From: Thioclava dalianensis
GTDB lineage: Bacteria; Pseudomonadota; Alphaproteobacteria; Rhodobacterales; Rhodobacteraceae
Direction of reading: 5' to 3'
NCBI RefSeq assembly: GCF_000715505.1
Contig: NZ_JHEH01000003.1
Coordinates: 1-64,000 of the forward strand
Length of the DNA: 64,000 bases
The translations under genes and the position numbers were made by a program. Below are positions 24,490 through 34,239 of the stretch, in pieces. Under the pieces are notes generated by a model. It did not search any database. It was given only the letters and a program-made list of their open reading frames with translations, and was not told the DNA's origin. Position 1 is the first letter of the stretch; every line of letters starts with the position of its first letter.

Positions 24490-25368
24490 TCAGCGCAGCA
24501 TGCCAATCGTATAGAGCGGATCCTTCATACGAGTCTCAAGCCAAGCTGTGACAAGCTTGGCCTCCGGTGCCTGACGATCCGGGCCGAACTGGTCATGGGC
24601 CAAACCGCCGGTGACGAAGAGACAATCAATTCCCTCTCCGGCAGCGCCTGCCACATCGGTGTTGATCCCGTCGCCAACCGCAAGGATCCGGCCGTCGCTG
24701 GCTCCGCCAATCGCGGCCAGCTTGCGCCGCGCCATGTCATAGATCGGCGGGTGGGGCTTGCCAAAATACAGCGCCTCGCCCCCCATCTCCTCGTAGAAGG
24801 CCGCAAGCGCGCCCGCGCAATAGATCCGCCGGTCGCCCAGATCCACGACGATATCGGGATTGGCGCAGAGCATCGGCAGACCGCGCGTCTTGGCGAGCAG
24901 GAATTTCGCGCGATAATCATCGGGCGCCTCGGTCTGCTCATCGAACGGGCCGGTGCAGATGATCCCTTCCGCATCGTCGAAATCCACACGCTCGACCCCG
25001 GGCTGGCCCTGCCATTCGTCCGGGATTTCCGTGAAGAACCCGTCATCCTTCTCCGGCCCAAGATGCCAGACCTTGCGCCCGACAGCCCCTGCCAGCATCG
25101 CATCTTGTGCCGCATCGCCAGAGGAGACGATCAGGTCATAGGCATCGCGCGGGCAGCCCATCCGATCCAGCGAGGCCTGCACGAATTTTGCCGGACGCGG
25201 GGCATTGGTCAAAAGCACGACCTTGCCGCCGCGCGCGCGGAAATCCTGCAAGGCGACAACGGCTTCGGCAAAGGGCTCGACGCCATTGTGCAGACATCCC
25301 CAGAGATCGCAAAACAGCGCGTCATAGGGTTCGGAAATCTCAGAGAGCGACTGGATGATCGTGGTCAT
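24490..25368 (-). CDS. TIGR01459-type HAD-superfamily (class IIA) hydrolase
   Basis: A 292-residue phosphatase-like protein of HAD subclass IIA (NagD-like). Motif I is altered to DLWGCLHNG, typical of TIGR01459 proteins, where the canonical DxDG becomes DLWG. Motif II is in LLTNAPRPAKF, the lysine in GKPHPPIYD, and motif IV in AVGDGINTDVAGA. The substrate is unknown. The ATG at 25368 (MTTIIQSLSEISEPYD) matches the family start; the longer frame upstream runs through the hairpin array and is not protein-like. Confidence 0.86.
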   Translation of the reverse strand: MTTIIQSLSEISEPYDALFCDLWGCLHNGVEPFAEAVVALQDFRARGGKVVLLTNAPRPAKFVQASLDRMGCPRDAYDLIVSSGDAAQDAMLAGAVGRKVWHLGPEKDDGFFTEIPDEWQGQPGVERVDFDDAEGIICTGPFDEQTEAPDDYRAKFLLAKTRGLPMLCANPDIVVDLGDRRIYCAGALAAFYEEMGGEALYFGKPHPPIYDMARRKLAAIGGASDGRILAVGDGINTDVAGAAGEGIDCLFVTGGLAHDQFGPDRQAPEAKLVTAWLETRMKDPLYTIGMLR

Positions 25369-25458
25369 GTTCGGCCTTTCATGATTGCAGGACTGCCTTA
25401 GGCCGCGCCTGTGGCAGGCAGATGACGGGATCCAACGCGCAGGCAGGGTCCGAGGTTT

Positions 25459-25614
25459 CCGGGGGCTCCGCCCCCGCCTGCCCAAGGCAGGCTCCCCCGG
25501 GATATTTCCGACACGAGGAAGACAGGACCGGTGCCCCTTCCTCTTGATCCAAATATCCCGGCGGTGAGCGGCCAAATCCCGCAGGGTTTGGCCGTGAGGG
25601 GGCAGCGCCCCCTC
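25459..25614. repeat. Array of tandem hairpins (palindromic intergenic element)
   Basis: Five inverted repeats fill 156 bases: GGGGGC/GCCCCC (25461-25475); GCCTGCC/GGCAGGC (25476-25492); CCGGGATATTT/AAATATCCCGG (25497-25507 with 25551-25561) enclosing GAGGAAG/CTTCCTC (25515-25521 with 25537-25543); GCCAAATCCC/GGGTTTGGC with one bulge (25571-25592); GAGGGGGC/GCCCCCTC (25596-25614). CCGGGGG/CCCCCGG (25459-25465 with 25494-25500) could form an alternative outer stem around the first two. It lies 7 bases past the ppaC stop and about 90 bases before the HAD start, so it may act as terminator, mRNA 3'-end stabiliser or mobile palindromic repeat. Confidence 0.75.
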
Positions 25615-25620
25615 GCCCGA

Positions 25621-26541
25621 TTACAGTTTAAGGGCCGGGATGATCTGCTTCTTGCGGCTCATCACTCCGGGCAGCACGACCGTGTCGCCTTCGACGTTTG
25701 CGTCGAAGCTTTTCTCGGCCACGGTTTTGACGAGATCATTGGGGATCAGCATCGTCGCTTCTTCGTTGAGGATATCGACCACGAAGAGCAACACCTGATC
25801 CACGCCGTCCTCTTTGGCCACATCCGCCATCGAGGCCATCAGGCTGGCCTTGCGGTCGAGCACCATCTTGGGGGCCGTGGTCTCAAGGACGGAGACGCGG
25901 AACTTGGTGCCCTCGACCGCGTATTCCTTGGAATCCATGCGCAACAGCTCGGCATCGGAGAAGGCCGACACGTCGGATTTCGCCTCGAACATCTTCGCGG
26001 CCAGATCGCCGATATCGACGCCCAGATCGGCTGCGAGCGCGTCGCAGACCGCGCGGTCGTGATCGGTTGTGGTGGGCGAGCGGAATTCGAGCGTGTCCGA
26101 CAGGATGCAGCTCAGCATAGCCCCTTTCACGCCTTTCGGCGCCTTCGCGATATCCTCGCCCATCAGGTCATAAAGGATGGTGGCGGTGCAGGCGAGCGGG
26201 CGCATCGTGATATCGATCGGGCCTTTGGTCTCGAGCCCACCGGTCAGTTTGTGGTGGTCGATGATCTGCACGATATCGGCGCTGTTGATGCTCGCGGGCA
26301 GCTCGGCGGGGTTGTTGGTGTCGACGATCACCACCTTGTCGCCCTCGGCAACATCCGAGATGATCTCGGGCGTCTCAAGACCCCAATGGCTGATCACGAA
26401 CAAAGCCTCTGTATTGGGCTGGCCCAGCAGGCAGGGCTTGGCGTCGATGCCTTTCACCTCGCGCAGATACCATGCCCAGGCGATGGGCGAGCCGGTGGAA
26501 TCGGTATCGGGGGCCTTGTGGCCGAAAACCTTGGTGGTCAT
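25621..26541 (-). CDS. ppaC: Manganese-dependent inorganic pyrophosphatase (family II)
   Basis: Hydrolyses pyrophosphate, pulling biosynthetic reactions forward. The 306-residue DHH-family enzyme has the N-terminal metal site GHKAPDTDSTGSPIA, the VDTNNPAELP segment, the DHH motif in IIDHHKLTGG and the C-terminal substrate-binding SRKKQIIPAL. All signature residues of the Mn-dependent family II are present, so this is not the unrelated family I enzyme. The hairpin array follows its stop. Confidence 0.95.
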   Translation of the reverse strand: MTTKVFGHKAPDTDSTGSPIAWAWYLREVKGIDAKPCLLGQPNTEALFVISHWGLETPEIISDVAEGDKVVIVDTNNPAELPASINSADIVQIIDHHKLTGGLETKGPIDITMRPLACTATILYDLMGEDIAKAPKGVKGAMLSCILSDTLEFRSPTTTDHDRAVCDALAADLGVDIGDLAAKMFEAKSDVSAFSDAELLRMDSKEYAVEGTKFRVSVLETTAPKMVLDRKASLMASMADVAKEDGVDQVLLFVVDILNEEATMLIPNDLVKTVAEKSFDANVEGDTVVLPGVMSRKKQIIPALKL

Positions 26542-26617
26542 AGGGTATCCTTCGGACAGACTGATATTTCGCGCGCGTTATAGGCCGTGCCGCGGGGCTT
26601 GTCACCCATGCGCCGTC

Positions 26618-27619
26618 TCAACCGTCGAGGCGCGAAATCTTCCAGCCATCCGCGCGCAGCAGCGCCAGCAGCCCGGCCTTGCCTGACAGGTGCAGCGCGC
26701 CCACCGCGACCACCACGGGACCGGCCTTGGCCGCCGCCTCGATCTCGGGCAGCCAGTTGCGGTTTCGCCCCACCATCAGCAGATCCTCGGAGAGCTTCAT
26801 CTGGGCGTCCACCTCTTTGGCGCTCATGCCGCCATCGATTGCCTGTGCCCGCGCCAGCTCCCAGATCAGACGGGGCTCGCCGCGAAAATATAAATCCGCC
26901 ATGGTGACGCCCATATCATCGGCCAGCGGCGCGCCGATCACCGCCGCGCGCAGCATCTCGAGCGACTCGCGCTGGCTGATCGCGTTGAAAAGCGCAAAGA
27001 CCGTATCCCAAGGCTCCAGCGCGTGCACCGGCACGCCCTCCGTCTTGGCATCTTGCATCAAGACCTTATCGAGCCCCATCTCGCCCGAGCCCATCTCGCG
27101 CACCGCACAGGGCGGTAGCGAAAGCGTCATCGCAACGAAAGCCGGGCGCATCTTGGCGGCGAGAAAGGCGGGCATGCCATGGGCCGAAAGCGCGTCCTTG
27201 GTACGGGCCCAATCCTCGGGCGAGAGCAGCTCGGGCAAGGTCGGACCGCTCGAGAACATCAGCTTGGGATCGGAGGTCATCGCCTCTTGCAGCCGCGCCT
27301 CTTCCTTGGGGCCCGCCTCGACCAGCAACTGCTTGGCCCCCTTGAGCGCATCGGCCACCTTGCGCGAGAGCTTGGCATGGCGCGGATCGGGGAGATGATA
27401 GGTGCCCGCCAGCGTGATCATCATCCCGTCCTTGCGCGCCTCGAACAGCAGCCCTTGCGCGAACGGCGCGGAATGGGCGGCCAGCGTCAGCCGCGTGCGC
27501 TCGGAGGCAGGCATCGCATCAAAGAGGTTTGTGCCGGTGCATTGCGCGGAAGCCGGGAGCGCCAGCGCAACCAGCCAGACAGAGGCCGCGAGGCGGCGCA
27601 GGAAGGGGGTGATTTTCAT
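26618..27619 (-). CDS. TraB/GumN family exported protein
   Basis: A 333-residue protein with an N-terminal signal peptide (RRLAASVWLVALALPASAQ, cleavage after ASA). The TraB/GumN domain is recognised from GTYHLPDPRH near residue 55, LLVEAGPKEEARL, and the late VVVAVGALHLSGKAGLL. Related proteins are proposed metalloproteases of the Tiki type, but function in bacteria is unproven. The ATG at 27619 was chosen because it gives a normal signal peptide. It diverges from groESL. Confidence 0.82.
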   Translation of the reverse strand: MKITPFLRRLAASVWLVALALPASAQCTGTNLFDAMPASERTRLTLAAHSAPFAQGLLFEARKDGMMITLAGTYHLPDPRHAKLSRKVADALKGAKQLLVEAGPKEEARLQEAMTSDPKLMFSSGPTLPELLSPEDWARTKDALSAHGMPAFLAAKMRPAFVAMTLSLPPCAVREMGSGEMGLDKVLMQDAKTEGVPVHALEPWDTVFALFNAISQRESLEMLRAAVIGAPLADDMGVTMADLYFRGEPRLIWELARAQAIDGGMSAKEVDAQMKLSEDLLMVGRNRNWLPEIEAAAKAGPVVVAVGALHLSGKAGLLALLRADGWKISRLDG

Positions 27620-27701
27620 GGCCGCAATGTGCCATGCCGCCCCGCCCGCGCAAAGAGAGAAAGCGCCCAGAGGGAGGTGCAATTTTTTCCAATTTCGGGA
27701 G

Positions 27702-27731
27702 TTGACAGCATGGGGGGGCAGTGACTAACTC
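27702..27731 (+). promoter_or_regulatory. Promoter of groESL
   Basis: TTGACA (27702-27707) is followed 17-18 bases later by CTAACT/TAACTC (27725-27731). It is immediately upstream of the CIRCE operator, which would then overlap the transcript start, as is usual for HrcA-controlled groESL operons. Confidence 0.65.
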
Positions 27732-27739
27732 CTGCATCG

Positions 27740-27766
27740 TTAGCACTCACGATAGGCGAGTGCTAA
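27740..27766 (+). promoter_or_regulatory. CIRCE operator (HrcA binding site)
   Basis: A perfect match to the consensus: TTAGCACTC, nine bases, GAGTGCTAA. HrcA represses the downstream chaperonin operon from this site and releases it under heat stress. Confidence 0.97.
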
Positions 27767-27801
27767 AAGATTTGAACCTGGAACCTTAGGGAGTGAGCCA
27801 G

Positions 27802-28089
27802 ATGGCATTCAAACCGCTGCATGACCGCGTGCTGGTCAAACGCGTCGAGAGCGAAGAAAAAACCAAGGGTGGTCTGATCATCCCCGATAGCGCCAAAGAA
27901 AAGCCCGCCGAGGGCGAGATTGTGGCAGTCGGTGAAGGCGCACGCAAGGACTCGGGCGAGCTGATCGCACCTTCCGTGAAAGCCGGTGACAAAATCCTGT
28001 TCGGCAAATGGTCGGGCACCGAGGTCACGCTCGATGGTGAGGAACTGCTCATCATGAAAGAAGGCGACATCATGGGCATCATCTCGTAA
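27802..28089 (+). CDS. groES: Co-chaperonin GroES
   Basis: The 95-residue lid of the GroEL chamber. It begins [16 protein letters not shown], contains the mobile loop region [11 protein letters not shown] and ends [13 protein letters not shown]. The ATG at 27802 follows TAGGGA; a GTG three codons upstream is also in frame but gives a non-standard N-terminus. It is the first gene of the CIRCE-controlled groES-groEL operon. Confidence 0.98.
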   Translation: MAFKPLHDRVLVKRVESEEKTKGGLIIPDSAKEKPAEGEIVAVGEGARKDSGELIAPSVKAGDKILFGKWSGTEVTLDGEELLIMKEGDIMGIIS

Positions 28090-28117
28090 AGCGCCCGCGC
28101 TTCGCTGATCCTACTGA

Positions 28118-29800
<1,683 letters not shown>

Positions 29801-29828
29801 TCATCCGCTCCCGTTCAGGGACTAGGGA

Positions 29829-29856
29829 AAGGGCGCCTCTCGGGGCGCCCTTTTTC
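29829..29856 (+). terminator. Intrinsic terminator of groESL
   Basis: AAGGGCGCC/GGCGCCCTT forms a perfect 9-bp stem with a short loop (TCTCGG region), followed by T residues, 29 bases past the groEL stop. Confidence 0.93.
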
Positions 29857-29911
29857 ATATCGTGAGAGCTGGGACAGGCGCGCTGGGATTAGGCCCGGCC
29901 CCCCGCATGGC

Positions 29912-30214
29912 TCAGCGCAGGCCGTCGGCCACCATGGTCGGGTTGAACTCGATCACCCGGTATTGCGCCACGCCCGAGGTGTAGAACGGGTCGAGCCGAA
30001 ACAGCGCCTCGATCTCCTCGATATCCGTACCGATCGCGATTATTACGCCGCCGTCGCGCGGGACCTTCGCGCCCGATGCCAGAAAATGCCCCGCCGCATA
30101 TTGATCCTTGAGAAAGGCGCGATGCGGGCCGATCAGCGCGTCGACCTCCTCCATCGGCGCGAGATAGCTCAGCTCTGCCACGAAAAGATGCTGCCCTTCG
30201 GAAAGTAGTGCCAT
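29912..30214 (-). CDS. YciI-family protein
   Basis: A 100-residue ferredoxin-like dimeric fold protein of the YCII-related family. Features are the central PHRAFLKDQYAAGHFLASGAK region with the family His, then the GGVIIAIGTD strand and RLDPFYTSGVAQYRVIEF near the C-terminus. Function is not known for most members; some relatives act on aromatic compounds. The ATG at 30214 follows AAGGAA; a TTG six codons upstream is less likely. Confidence 0.82.
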   Translation of the reverse strand: MALLSEGQHLFVAELSYLAPMEEVDALIGPHRAFLKDQYAAGHFLASGAKVPRDGGVIIAIGTDIEEIEALFRLDPFYTSGVAQYRVIEFNPTMVADGLR

Positions 30215-30319
30215 GTCATGTGTTCCTTGCAAATTGCCCCCTCAAGATAGCGTGGCCCTCTGCGCTGTCGACTTCCCCCGATCGCCGCGCTAGCGTCTGG
30301 CGAAAATGAGGAGGACCAG

Positions 30320-31075
30320 ATGATCGAACTTGCATTGGTAACGGGCGCGGCCCGCGGAATCGGACTGGCCACGACGCAGGTCTTTTTGGAGATGGGCTGG
30401 CAGGTCGTGATGCTGGATTGCGATGGCGAGGCGCTTGAGGCGGCGAGCGCCGAGCTCAACGGCGTGCACCCGATCCTGTGCGATGTCTCCGATCCGGAGT
30501 CGGTCGCTATGATGGCCGAAGAGGTCGGGCACATCGCGCAATATGGTCTCAAGGCGCTGGTCAACAATGCCGGTGTCGCGATGTTCGGGCCGATTGGTGA
30601 CACCGATTTTGCGGATTGGCGGCGCGTGATGTCGACCAATCTCGACGGGATGTTTCTGGTCACGCAGGCACTGACGCCGCATCTCGCGAAAGCGCGCGGC
30701 GCCATTGTGAACATCTCCTCGATCTCGGGTCTGCGCGCCTCGACGCTGCGGGTCGCCTATGGCACCTCGAAAGCGGCGGTGAATGCGCTCACGCAGCAAC
30801 AGGCGGTGGAGCTTGGCGAGCTGGGTATCCGCGCCAACGCGGTGGCGCCCGGCCCTGTGCGCACAAAGCTTGCGATGGCCGTCCACAGCCAAGATATCAT
30901 CGACGCCTATCACGACGCGATCCCGCTCAACCGCTACGGATCTGAGCGCGAAATCGCCGAGGTCATAGGCTTTCTCGCCTCGGATAAGGCCAGCTATGTG
31001 ACCGGGCAGGTTCTGGCGGTCGATGGTGGGTTTGGTGCAACTGGCATCGGGCTTCCGGCGCTCAGAAAGACCTAA
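30320..31075 (+). CDS. Short-chain dehydrogenase/reductase, probably polyol-related
   Basis: A 251-residue classical SDR oxidoreductase. The NAD(P)-binding TGAARGIGLA is at residues 8-17, NNAG near 88, the catalytic Ser in ISSISG, Tyr-x3-Lys in AYGTSKAAV, and the C-terminal GQVLAVDGGF. Asp (MLDCDG) at the end of the second strand suggests NAD rather than NADP. The substrate is unknown, but the gene runs into a HAD phosphatase and the polyol regulator, so a sugar alcohol or ketose is a reasonable guess. The ribosome binding site GAGGAGGA is strong. Confidence 0.85.
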   Translation: MIELALVTGAARGIGLATTQVFLEMGWQVVMLDCDGEALEAASAELNGVHPILCDVSDPESVAMMAEEVGHIAQYGLKALVNNAGVAMFGPIGDTDFADWRRVMSTNLDGMFLVTQALTPHLAKARGAIVNISSISGLRASTLRVAYGTSKAAVNALTQQQAVELGELGIRANAVAPGPVRTKLAMAVHSQDIIDAYHDAIPLNRYGSEREIAEVIGFLASDKASYVTGQVLAVDGGFGATGIGLPALRKT

Positions 31076-31076
31076 A

Positions 31077-31745
31077 ATGTTCGATTTGTGCATTTTTGAC
31101 TGCGACGGCGTGCTGATCGATTCTGAGATTATCTCGGCTCGGATGCTGATCGAGGAACTGGACGGGCTCGGCGTCCAGATCGATCTGGACTATGTGACGC
31201 GGAACTTTCTGGGCCGCTCCTACCCCACCGTCATGCAGCAGATCCGACGCGAATTCGGGCTCGATCTGCCAGGCGATTTCGAGGCCCGCTATCGCGAGCG
31301 GCTACTCACAGCCTTCGAGGATGACCTGACAATCATCCCCGGCGTGCAAGATGTGCTGGAACGGCTCGCGAAACCTTGGTGCGTGGCCACCTCCTCAAGC
31401 CCTGCCCGCGCGCGGCGCTCGCTGGAGATCGTGGGCTTGGGCGCGCTCACCCGCGACCGGATTTTCACCGCAAGCGAGGTGGCCAATGGCAAGCCCGCCC
31501 CGGATCTGTTCTTGCACGCAGCCCGGCAGATGGGTGCCGACCCCGCCCGCTGCCTCGTGATCGAGGACAGTCTGACGGGCGTTCGCGCAGGTCGCGCGGC
31601 GGGAATGACGGTCTGGCGCTTTACCGGCGGCTCGCATCTGCAGGGCCGCCGCCTGCTGCGCCCCGAGGATGCCACACCGACAAAGGAATTTGCCTCTTTC
31701 GCGGAATTCTTCCAGATTGGACCGGGAATGGAGAGCACGCAATGA
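31077..31745 (+). CDS. HAD-superfamily hydrolase, beta-phosphoglucomutase-like
   Basis: A 222-residue HAD subfamily IA phosphatase or mutase. Motif I is FDCDGVLIDSE, with the nucleophile and acid Asp, motif II is in VATSSSPARARR, the Lys in NGKPAPDLFL, and motif IV in VIEDSLTGVRAG. Similar genes in polyol operons are thought to dephosphorylate sugar or polyol phosphates. It starts 1 base after the SDR stop and overlaps the regulator gene by 4 bases, so it belongs to the same transcript. Confidence 0.86.
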   Translation: MFDLCIFDCDGVLIDSEIISARMLIEELDGLGVQIDLDYVTRNFLGRSYPTVMQQIRREFGLDLPGDFEARYRERLLTAFEDDLTIIPGVQDVLERLAKPWCVATSSSPARARRSLEIVGLGALTRDRIFTASEVANGKPAPDLFLHAARQMGADPARCLVIEDSLTGVRAGRAAGMTVWRFTGGSHLQGRRLLRPEDATPTKEFASFAEFFQIGPGMESTQ

Positions 31746-32704
31746 ACCGGACACTCGAGGTCGACACCACCCGCGAGGATGAAGCCGCCCGCGCCGGCTG
31801 GCTGTATTACGTGGGCGGCATGACGCAAGATCAGATCGCCGCCGAGATGGGGGTGTCGCGCCAGCGCGCGCAGCGCCTTGTGAGCCGGGCCGTGTCGGAC
31901 GGGTTGGTGCGGGTGCGTATTGAGCATAAGATCGGTGCCTGTCTGGAACTCGAAGCGCAACTTCTCCGCAACTTCGATCTGCAAACCGTGCGCGTAGCCC
32001 CCTCGCTGGGCGAGCGCGGCGACAGCGCGCGCGCCACCGCCCCTCTGGCCGCGACCCTGCTGGAGCGGATCCTCGCACGCCCCGATCCGCAGGTGATCGC
32101 CTTCGGCACCGGACGCGCGCTCTCGGCCATGGTGGGCGAGGTGATGCAGCGCCCGGCCACCCAGCACAAGATCGTCTCGCTGATCGGCAACATTGCACCC
32201 GATGGCTCGGCGACCTTCTTCGACGTCATCATGCGGATGGCCGACAAGCTGCGCATGCCGCATTACCCGATGCTGCTGCCGGTTGTGACCGAAACCGCCG
32301 AGGAGCGGGTGCTATTTGCCCGGCTCAAGCCCGTGCAGGCGGTGCGCAAGCTGGCCGAGGCGGCCGATGCCACCTTCGTCGGCATCGGCCAGATGGGCCC
32401 GGATGCGCCGCTCTACAAGGACGGGTTCATCACCGAAGACGAGTTGGACGAGCTGCAGCAAGCCGGTGCCGTGGGCGAGATCGTCGGCACGCCTTACGAT
32501 GCGTCGGGGCAATATATCCGCACCCCGGTCTGCGCCCGGATCGGCGGTTATCCGATCAGCCCGGGCCGCGCGGCGCCGGTGATCGGGCTCGCGGCCGGAC
32601 AGGCAAAAGTGGACGCGATTCGCGGTGCGATCACGGGACGGCTGATCAACGGGCTTGTCACCGACGAAATGACCGCCCGCGCGATTTTGTCGCCAACCAT
32701 CTGA
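31742..32704 (+). CDS. smoC: SorC-family sugar-binding transcriptional regulator of the polyol operon
   Basis: A 320-residue regulator with an N-terminal helix-turn-helix (YVGGMTQDQIAAEMGVSRQR, residues about 21-42) and a SorC/DeoR-type sugar-phosphate-binding domain (from about 55), including VIAFGTGRALSAMV, FVGIGQMGPDAPL and GYPISPGRAAPVIGLAAGQ. It lies directly upstream of smoEFGK and corresponds to the regulator of the Rhodobacter sphaeroides polyol operon. It probably senses a hexitol or its phosphate and controls the promoter in the following gap. ATG overlaps the HAD stop (ATGA). Confidence 0.82.
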   Translation: MNRTLEVDTTREDEAARAGWLYYVGGMTQDQIAAEMGVSRQRAQRLVSRAVSDGLVRVRIEHKIGACLELEAQLLRNFDLQTVRVAPSLGERGDSARATAPLAATLLERILARPDPQVIAFGTGRALSAMVGEVMQRPATQHKIVSLIGNIAPDGSATFFDVIMRMADKLRMPHYPMLLPVVTETAEERVLFARLKPVQAVRKLAEAADATFVGIGQMGPDAPLYKDGFITEDELDELQQAGAVGEIVGTPYDASGQYIRTPVCARIGGYPISPGRAAPVIGLAAGQAKVDAIRGAITGRLINGLVTDEMTARAILSPTI

Positions 32705-32748
32705 AACAAAAAGAGAAAAATCCCAGACCTGTAGAATTCGCGTTCTTG

Positions 32749-32817
32749 TGAGCAGATCAAGATTGACAGACACGCGCCAGTGATTGAGTATTTTCCCACT
32801 GACTGGGCATTTGCTCA
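32749..32817 (+). promoter_or_regulatory. Promoter and candidate operator of smoEFGK
   Basis: TTGACA at 32763-32768 is followed 17 bases later by GAGTAT (32786-32791) as a weak -10. A CAGTG/CACTG inverted repeat (32778-32782 and 32797-32801) brackets that -10. TGAGCA (32749-32754) and TGCTCA (32812-32817) form a second inverted repeat flanking the promoter, which could let a SorC-type tetramer loop the DNA. Confidence 0.4.
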
Positions 32818-32836
32818 GAATATCTGGGAGGATATC

Positions 32837-34156
32837 ATGACATTGACACTTCGGGCGCTCCTCGGCGCCTGCGCCCTCGGCGCGCTTGCAACTGCCGCCG
32901 CGGCCGAAACCACCATCACCGTCGCAACCGTGAACAACGGTGACATGGTCCGCATGCAGGGCCTGATGGATGACTTCTACAAGCAGCATCCCGACATCAA
33001 AGTTGAATGGGTGACGCTCGAAGAGAACGTTCTGCGCCAGAAGGTCACCACGGACATCGCCACCAAAGGCGGTCAGTTCGACGTGCTCACCATCGGCACC
33101 TATGAAGTACCGATCTGGGGCAAGCAGGGTTGGCTCGTGCCGCTCGACAATCTGCCCGCAAGCTACGATGTGGACGACATCCTGCCCAAGATCCGCTCGG
33201 GTCTGACGGTGGATGATCATCTTTACGCGCTGCCGTTCTACGGCGAGAGCTCGTTTACGATGTATCGCAAGGACCTGATGAAGAAAGCCGGGCTGGAAAT
33301 GCCCGAAAAGCCGACTTGGGCCTTCATCAAGAAAGCCGCCGCCGCGATGACCGACAAGGATGCGGGCATCTACGGCATCTGCCTGCGTGGCAAAGCCGGT
33401 TGGGGCGAGAACATGGCCTTCCTGAGCGCCATGGACAACTCCATGGGTGGCTCGTGGTTCAACATGGACTGGAAGCCGCAATTCGACACGGCACCGTGGA
33501 AAGAGACGCTCACCACCTATCTCGACCTGATGAACAATTACGGTCCTCCGGGCGCGTCCTCCAATGGTTTCAACGAGAACCTCGCGCTGTTCCAGCAGGG
33601 CAAATGCGGCATGTGGATGGATGCCACGGTGGCTGCGTCCTTCGTGACCAACCCCAAGGACTCGACGGTTGCCAAAGATGTCGGCTTCGCGATGGCGCCG
33701 CATAAGGAAGGCGTGGACAAGAACGCCAACTGGCTGTGGTCGTGGACGCTCGCCATCCCGGCTGGCACCAAGAAGGAAGAGGCCGCCAAGACCTTCATCG
33801 AATGGGCAACGTCCAAGGAGTACACCGATCTGGTCGCCTCCAAAGAGGGTTGGGCAAACGTTCCTCCGGGCACGCGCACCTCGCTCTACAATAACCCCAA
33901 ATACACCGAAGCAGCTCCGTTCGCAGATCTGACGCTCAAGTCGATCGACGCGGCTGACCCCAAGAACCCCTCGGTGAGCAAGGTTCCCTATACGGGCGTG
34001 CAATTCGTCGCCATCCCCGAGTTCCAGGCCATCGGTACCGCCGTGGGCCAGCAGTTCTCGGCGGCCCTCGCAGGCCAGATGTCGGCTGACCAAGCCCTTC
34101 AAAGCGCGCAAAGCCTGACTGAGCGCGAAATGAAGAAGGCCGGTTACATCAAGTAA
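32837..34156 (+). CDS. smoE: Polyol ABC transporter substrate-binding protein
   Basis: A 439-residue periplasmic binding protein for sorbitol/mannitol. It has a Sec signal peptide (LRALLGACALGALATAAAA, cleavage before ETTITVATV) and the solute-binding protein family 1 pattern: DMVRMQGLMDDFYKQHPDIKVEW, GGQFDVLTIGTYEVPIWGKQGWL and YALPFYGESSFTMYRKDLM. The long ORF frame begins earlier, but the ATG at 32837 follows GGGAGGA. It is the first gene of smoEFGK; a hairpin after its stop probably raises its level over the permeases. Confidence 0.94.
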   Translation: MTLTLRALLGACALGALATAAAAETTITVATVNNGDMVRMQGLMDDFYKQHPDIKVEWVTLEENVLRQKVTTDIATKGGQFDVLTIGTYEVPIWGKQGWLVPLDNLPASYDVDDILPKIRSGLTVDDHLYALPFYGESSFTMYRKDLMKKAGLEMPEKPTWAFIKKAAAAMTDKDAGIYGICLRGKAGWGENMAFLSAMDNSMGGSWFNMDWKPQFDTAPWKETLTTYLDLMNNYGPPGASSNGFNENLALFQQGKCGMWMDATVAASFVTNPKDSTVAKDVGFAMAPHKEGVDKNANWLWSWTLAIPAGTKKEEAAKTFIEWATSKEYTDLVASKEGWANVPPGTRTSLYNNPKYTEAAPFADLTLKSIDAADPKNPSVSKVPYTGVQFVAIPEFQAIGTAVGQQFSAALAGQMSADQALQSAQSLTEREMKKAGYIK

Positions 34157-34173
34157 TCAGCCTCCTCCCGTCG

Positions 34174-34201
34174 GGGCGACCATTTTTGGGTCTGGTCGCC
34201 C
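34174..34201 (+). repeat. Hairpin between smoE and smoF
   Basis: GGGCGACC (34174-34181) pairs perfectly with GGTCGCCC (34194-34201) around a 12-base T/G-rich loop. It lies 17 bases past the smoE stop. Such intercistronic hairpins commonly protect binding-protein mRNA or cause partial termination, so that the binding protein outnumbers the membrane components. Confidence 0.75.
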
Positions 34202-34239
34202 TGACACCCCTGCCCCCTTTCATTGCCGGAGCCGGACCG

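Noticed and set aside
24490-25575. A 361-residue HAD protein starting at 25575
   Set aside because: The extra 69 residues would be translated from the hairpin array and have no similarity to the family; the ATG at 25368 matches the domain.
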